DNA of 64,000 bases from Candidatus Sulfopaludibacter sp. SbA3 (GTDB lineage Bacteria > Pseudomonadota > Alphaproteobacteria > Caulobacterales > Hyphomonadaceae), in the NCBI GenBank assembly GCA_945888325.1, contig CAMDAC010000002.1:124001-188000 (forward strand). The letters are read 5' to 3'. This document shows positions 62,961 through 64,000 of the stretch, piece after piece (within the stretch, counting starts at the first letter, position 1; every line of letters begins with the position of its first letter). Under the pieces are notes generated by a model. It had not been told where the DNA came from. It made no database searches and saw only the letters and a program-made list of their open reading frames with translations. The translations under genes and the position numbers were made by a program.

Positions 62961-64000
62961 TTATTCCGCAGGCAGAGGTTCAGCCGGCGCCAAGCGGGAC
63001 TGCCGGAACCATTCGAAGGCGGACAGGGCGACGGCAATGCCGCCGAGCCAGAACGTCAGGATGAAGACGCTGTAATAGCCCTGCGTCTCGATCATGGCGC
63101 CAAGCCAAGGGCGACCAAGCGTGCCGATCAGCATGGTGAGCGAAGCGAGCAATGCATATTGCACGGCGGCAAAGCGCGCGTTCACGACGGACGTGAGATA
63201 GGCAACGACCGCGACGCTGGCGAAGCCGCCGGCCAGGTTCTCGCCGGCGATCGCGATCATCAGGCGCGCCATGCGCTCGCCCGCTTCCGCGCCCTGCCCT
63301 TCCGGCGAAATCTGTGCGGCCCAACCGGCGAACACGCGGAACGGTTCAGCGAGTCTTGTCCATTCGAGGAACGCGTCGATGCCCATGCCGCCGCGCGAGA
63401 GGTCCGCGAACAGGAGATTGGTCGCAGCCGCCAGCACTGCGCCTGCGACAAGAACCGGCATGCGGCCGAGGAAACTGATGACGACGGCGCCGAGGGCGGC
63501 GCCAGCGACAGTCATCAGTACACCGAAGAACTTGGAGGCAACGGCGACGTCCGCCATCGTGTGGTGAAGCGCGCCAAACCGGTCGTCCAGATAGAACGGA
63601 TAGGCGAACGAGCCCCAGACAGAATCTGTGAACCGGTAGGTCAGCGCCAGCAGCAGCACGAGCAATGCGCCCCAGCGCAGACGGCCGATCAAATCCATCA
63701 GCGGATCGAAGATTGACCGGAAAACGGCGCGCGTGATGCGCGCGGCGCGTGTCTCGCCGGTGGGGCCGTCGATGATCTCGGCGGGTTCGCGCCCATGGCG
63801 AATGAGGAGGATCAGCGCGCCGGCGGCGGGCATCAGCACAGTCAGGAACACGATCCATGGGCCTTGCTCGGTAACGAAGGCGCCGCCTTTGGGTGGGGGG
63901 ACCTGCGTGAACGAGGCGATCACGAAGGTCGCGATCATCAGGAACGCAGCGATCCAGCCGGCCGCCACCAGCAGGGTCGCGAAGGTGCGCTCACGCTCGG
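62961..64000 (-). CDS. Second AmpG-like MFS permease (5' end outside window)
   Basis: The reading frame stays open to the right edge, so the N-terminus is missing (346 codons seen, from ERERTFATLL). Late-half helices resemble the AmpG/PAT family: LALTYRFTDSVWGSFAYPFYLDD, VASKFFGVLMTVAGAALGAV, IAIAGENLAGGFASVAVVAYLTSVVNARFAAVQYALLASL, GAMIETQGYYSVFILTFWLGG. The stop is 4 bases past maeB's convergent stop. A paralogue of the gene at 19232-20569, perhaps with a different cargo. Confidence 0.82.
   Translation of the reverse strand, partial: ERERTFATLLVAAGWIAAFLMIATFVIASFTQVPPPKGGAFVTEQGPWIVFLTVLMPAAGALILLIRHGREPAEIIDGPTGETRAARITRAVFRSIFDPLMDLIGRLRWGALLVLLLALTYRFTDSVWGSFAYPFYLDDRFGALHHTMADVAVASKFFGVLMTVAGAALGAVVISFLGRMPVLVAGAVLAAATNLLFADLSRGGMGIDAFLEWTRLAEPFRVFAGWAAQISPEGQGAEAGERMARLMIAIAGENLAGGFASVAVVAYLTSVVNARFAAVQYALLASLTMLIGTLGRPWLGAMIETQGYYSVFILTFWLGGIAVALSAFEWFRQSRLAPAEPLPAE

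Overview
The window reads as one contiguous stretch of chromosome from a GC-rich alphaproteobacterium. The gene set fits the Caulobacterales/Hyphomonadaceae neighbourhood: separate petA-petB-petC genes, an alphaproteobacterial cys operon with DUF934 and DUF2849 members, a MoxR/DUF58/DUF4159 operon, an RpoH sigma factor, a DUF1285/CoA-Nudix pair, Hpt and single-domain receiver proteins, and a TipN-like membrane coiled-coil protein. The taxonomic placement is inference from content. Coding density is high, and neighbouring genes often overlap by 4 bases (ATGA or GTGA). I saw no tRNA, rRNA, CRISPR array, prophage or intact insertion sequence.

Layout. 1-6781 (minus): a voltage-gated cation channel cut by the left edge, a DUF4440-type lipoprotein, a membrane-anchored hypothetical protein, then the petABC-GNAT-mtnP unit (cytochrome bc1 plus methylthioadenosine salvage). 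6983-8527: hemF, then an AbrB/Doc toxin-antitoxin pair. 8688-12018: tspO, CCA-adding enzyme, DUF6111-like protein, CoA Nudix hydrolase, DUF1285 protein. 12094-19235 (plus): a five-gene MoxR / lipoprotein / DUF58 / BatA-DUF4159 / VWA operon in which every junction overlaps by 4 bases. 19232-22136 (minus): AmpG-like permease, GNAT, PlsC-like acyltransferase. 22364-27019 (plus): receiver protein, rhomboid protease, zapE, rpoH, RcnB-like protein, SpoU methyltransferase. 27022-32246 (minus): assimilatory sulfate reduction operon cysG-DUF2849-GST-cysI-DUF934-cysH, with a divergent LysR regulator (32356-33288). 33289-33837: the only long gene-free stretch, holding a roughly 115-base palindromic element. 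33838-38799: TipN-like protein, a 46-residue membrane microprotein, Hpt protein, chorismate mutase, TPR-like protein, YghU-type GST. 38956-46479: methyltransferase, then sucC-sucD-sucA-sucB (TCA cycle). 46699-52663: MFS permease with a PhoD-like phosphatase, a divergent DUF2306/LytTR pair, an orphan TAXI protein, rlmH. 52667-64000: rsfS, BON lipoprotein, gshB, small lipoprotein, divergent alpha/beta-hydrolase and VOC dioxygenase, XRE regulator, mutS, maeB and a second AmpG-like permease cut by the right edge.

Most of the window is core metabolism: respiration, TCA cycle and malic enzyme, sulfur assimilation, heme and siroheme, glutathione, and RNA or ribosome maturation. The points that deserve a second look are: (a) a channel whose selectivity filter reads T-M-D-G-W-S-D, combining features of calcium-selective relatives; (b) a 20-base sequence present twice, once beside a membrane-bound LytTR regulator as an 11-base-phased direct repeat; (c) three genes (GNAT after petC, the TPR-like gene, rsfS) that seem to start at CTG codons with well-placed Shine-Dalgarno sequences, the first lying in frame behind the petC amber stop; (d) two related TGTTA...TAACA palindromes at promoters; (e) the chained MoxR operon; and (f) a 46-codon membrane microprotein gene beside the TipN-like gene.
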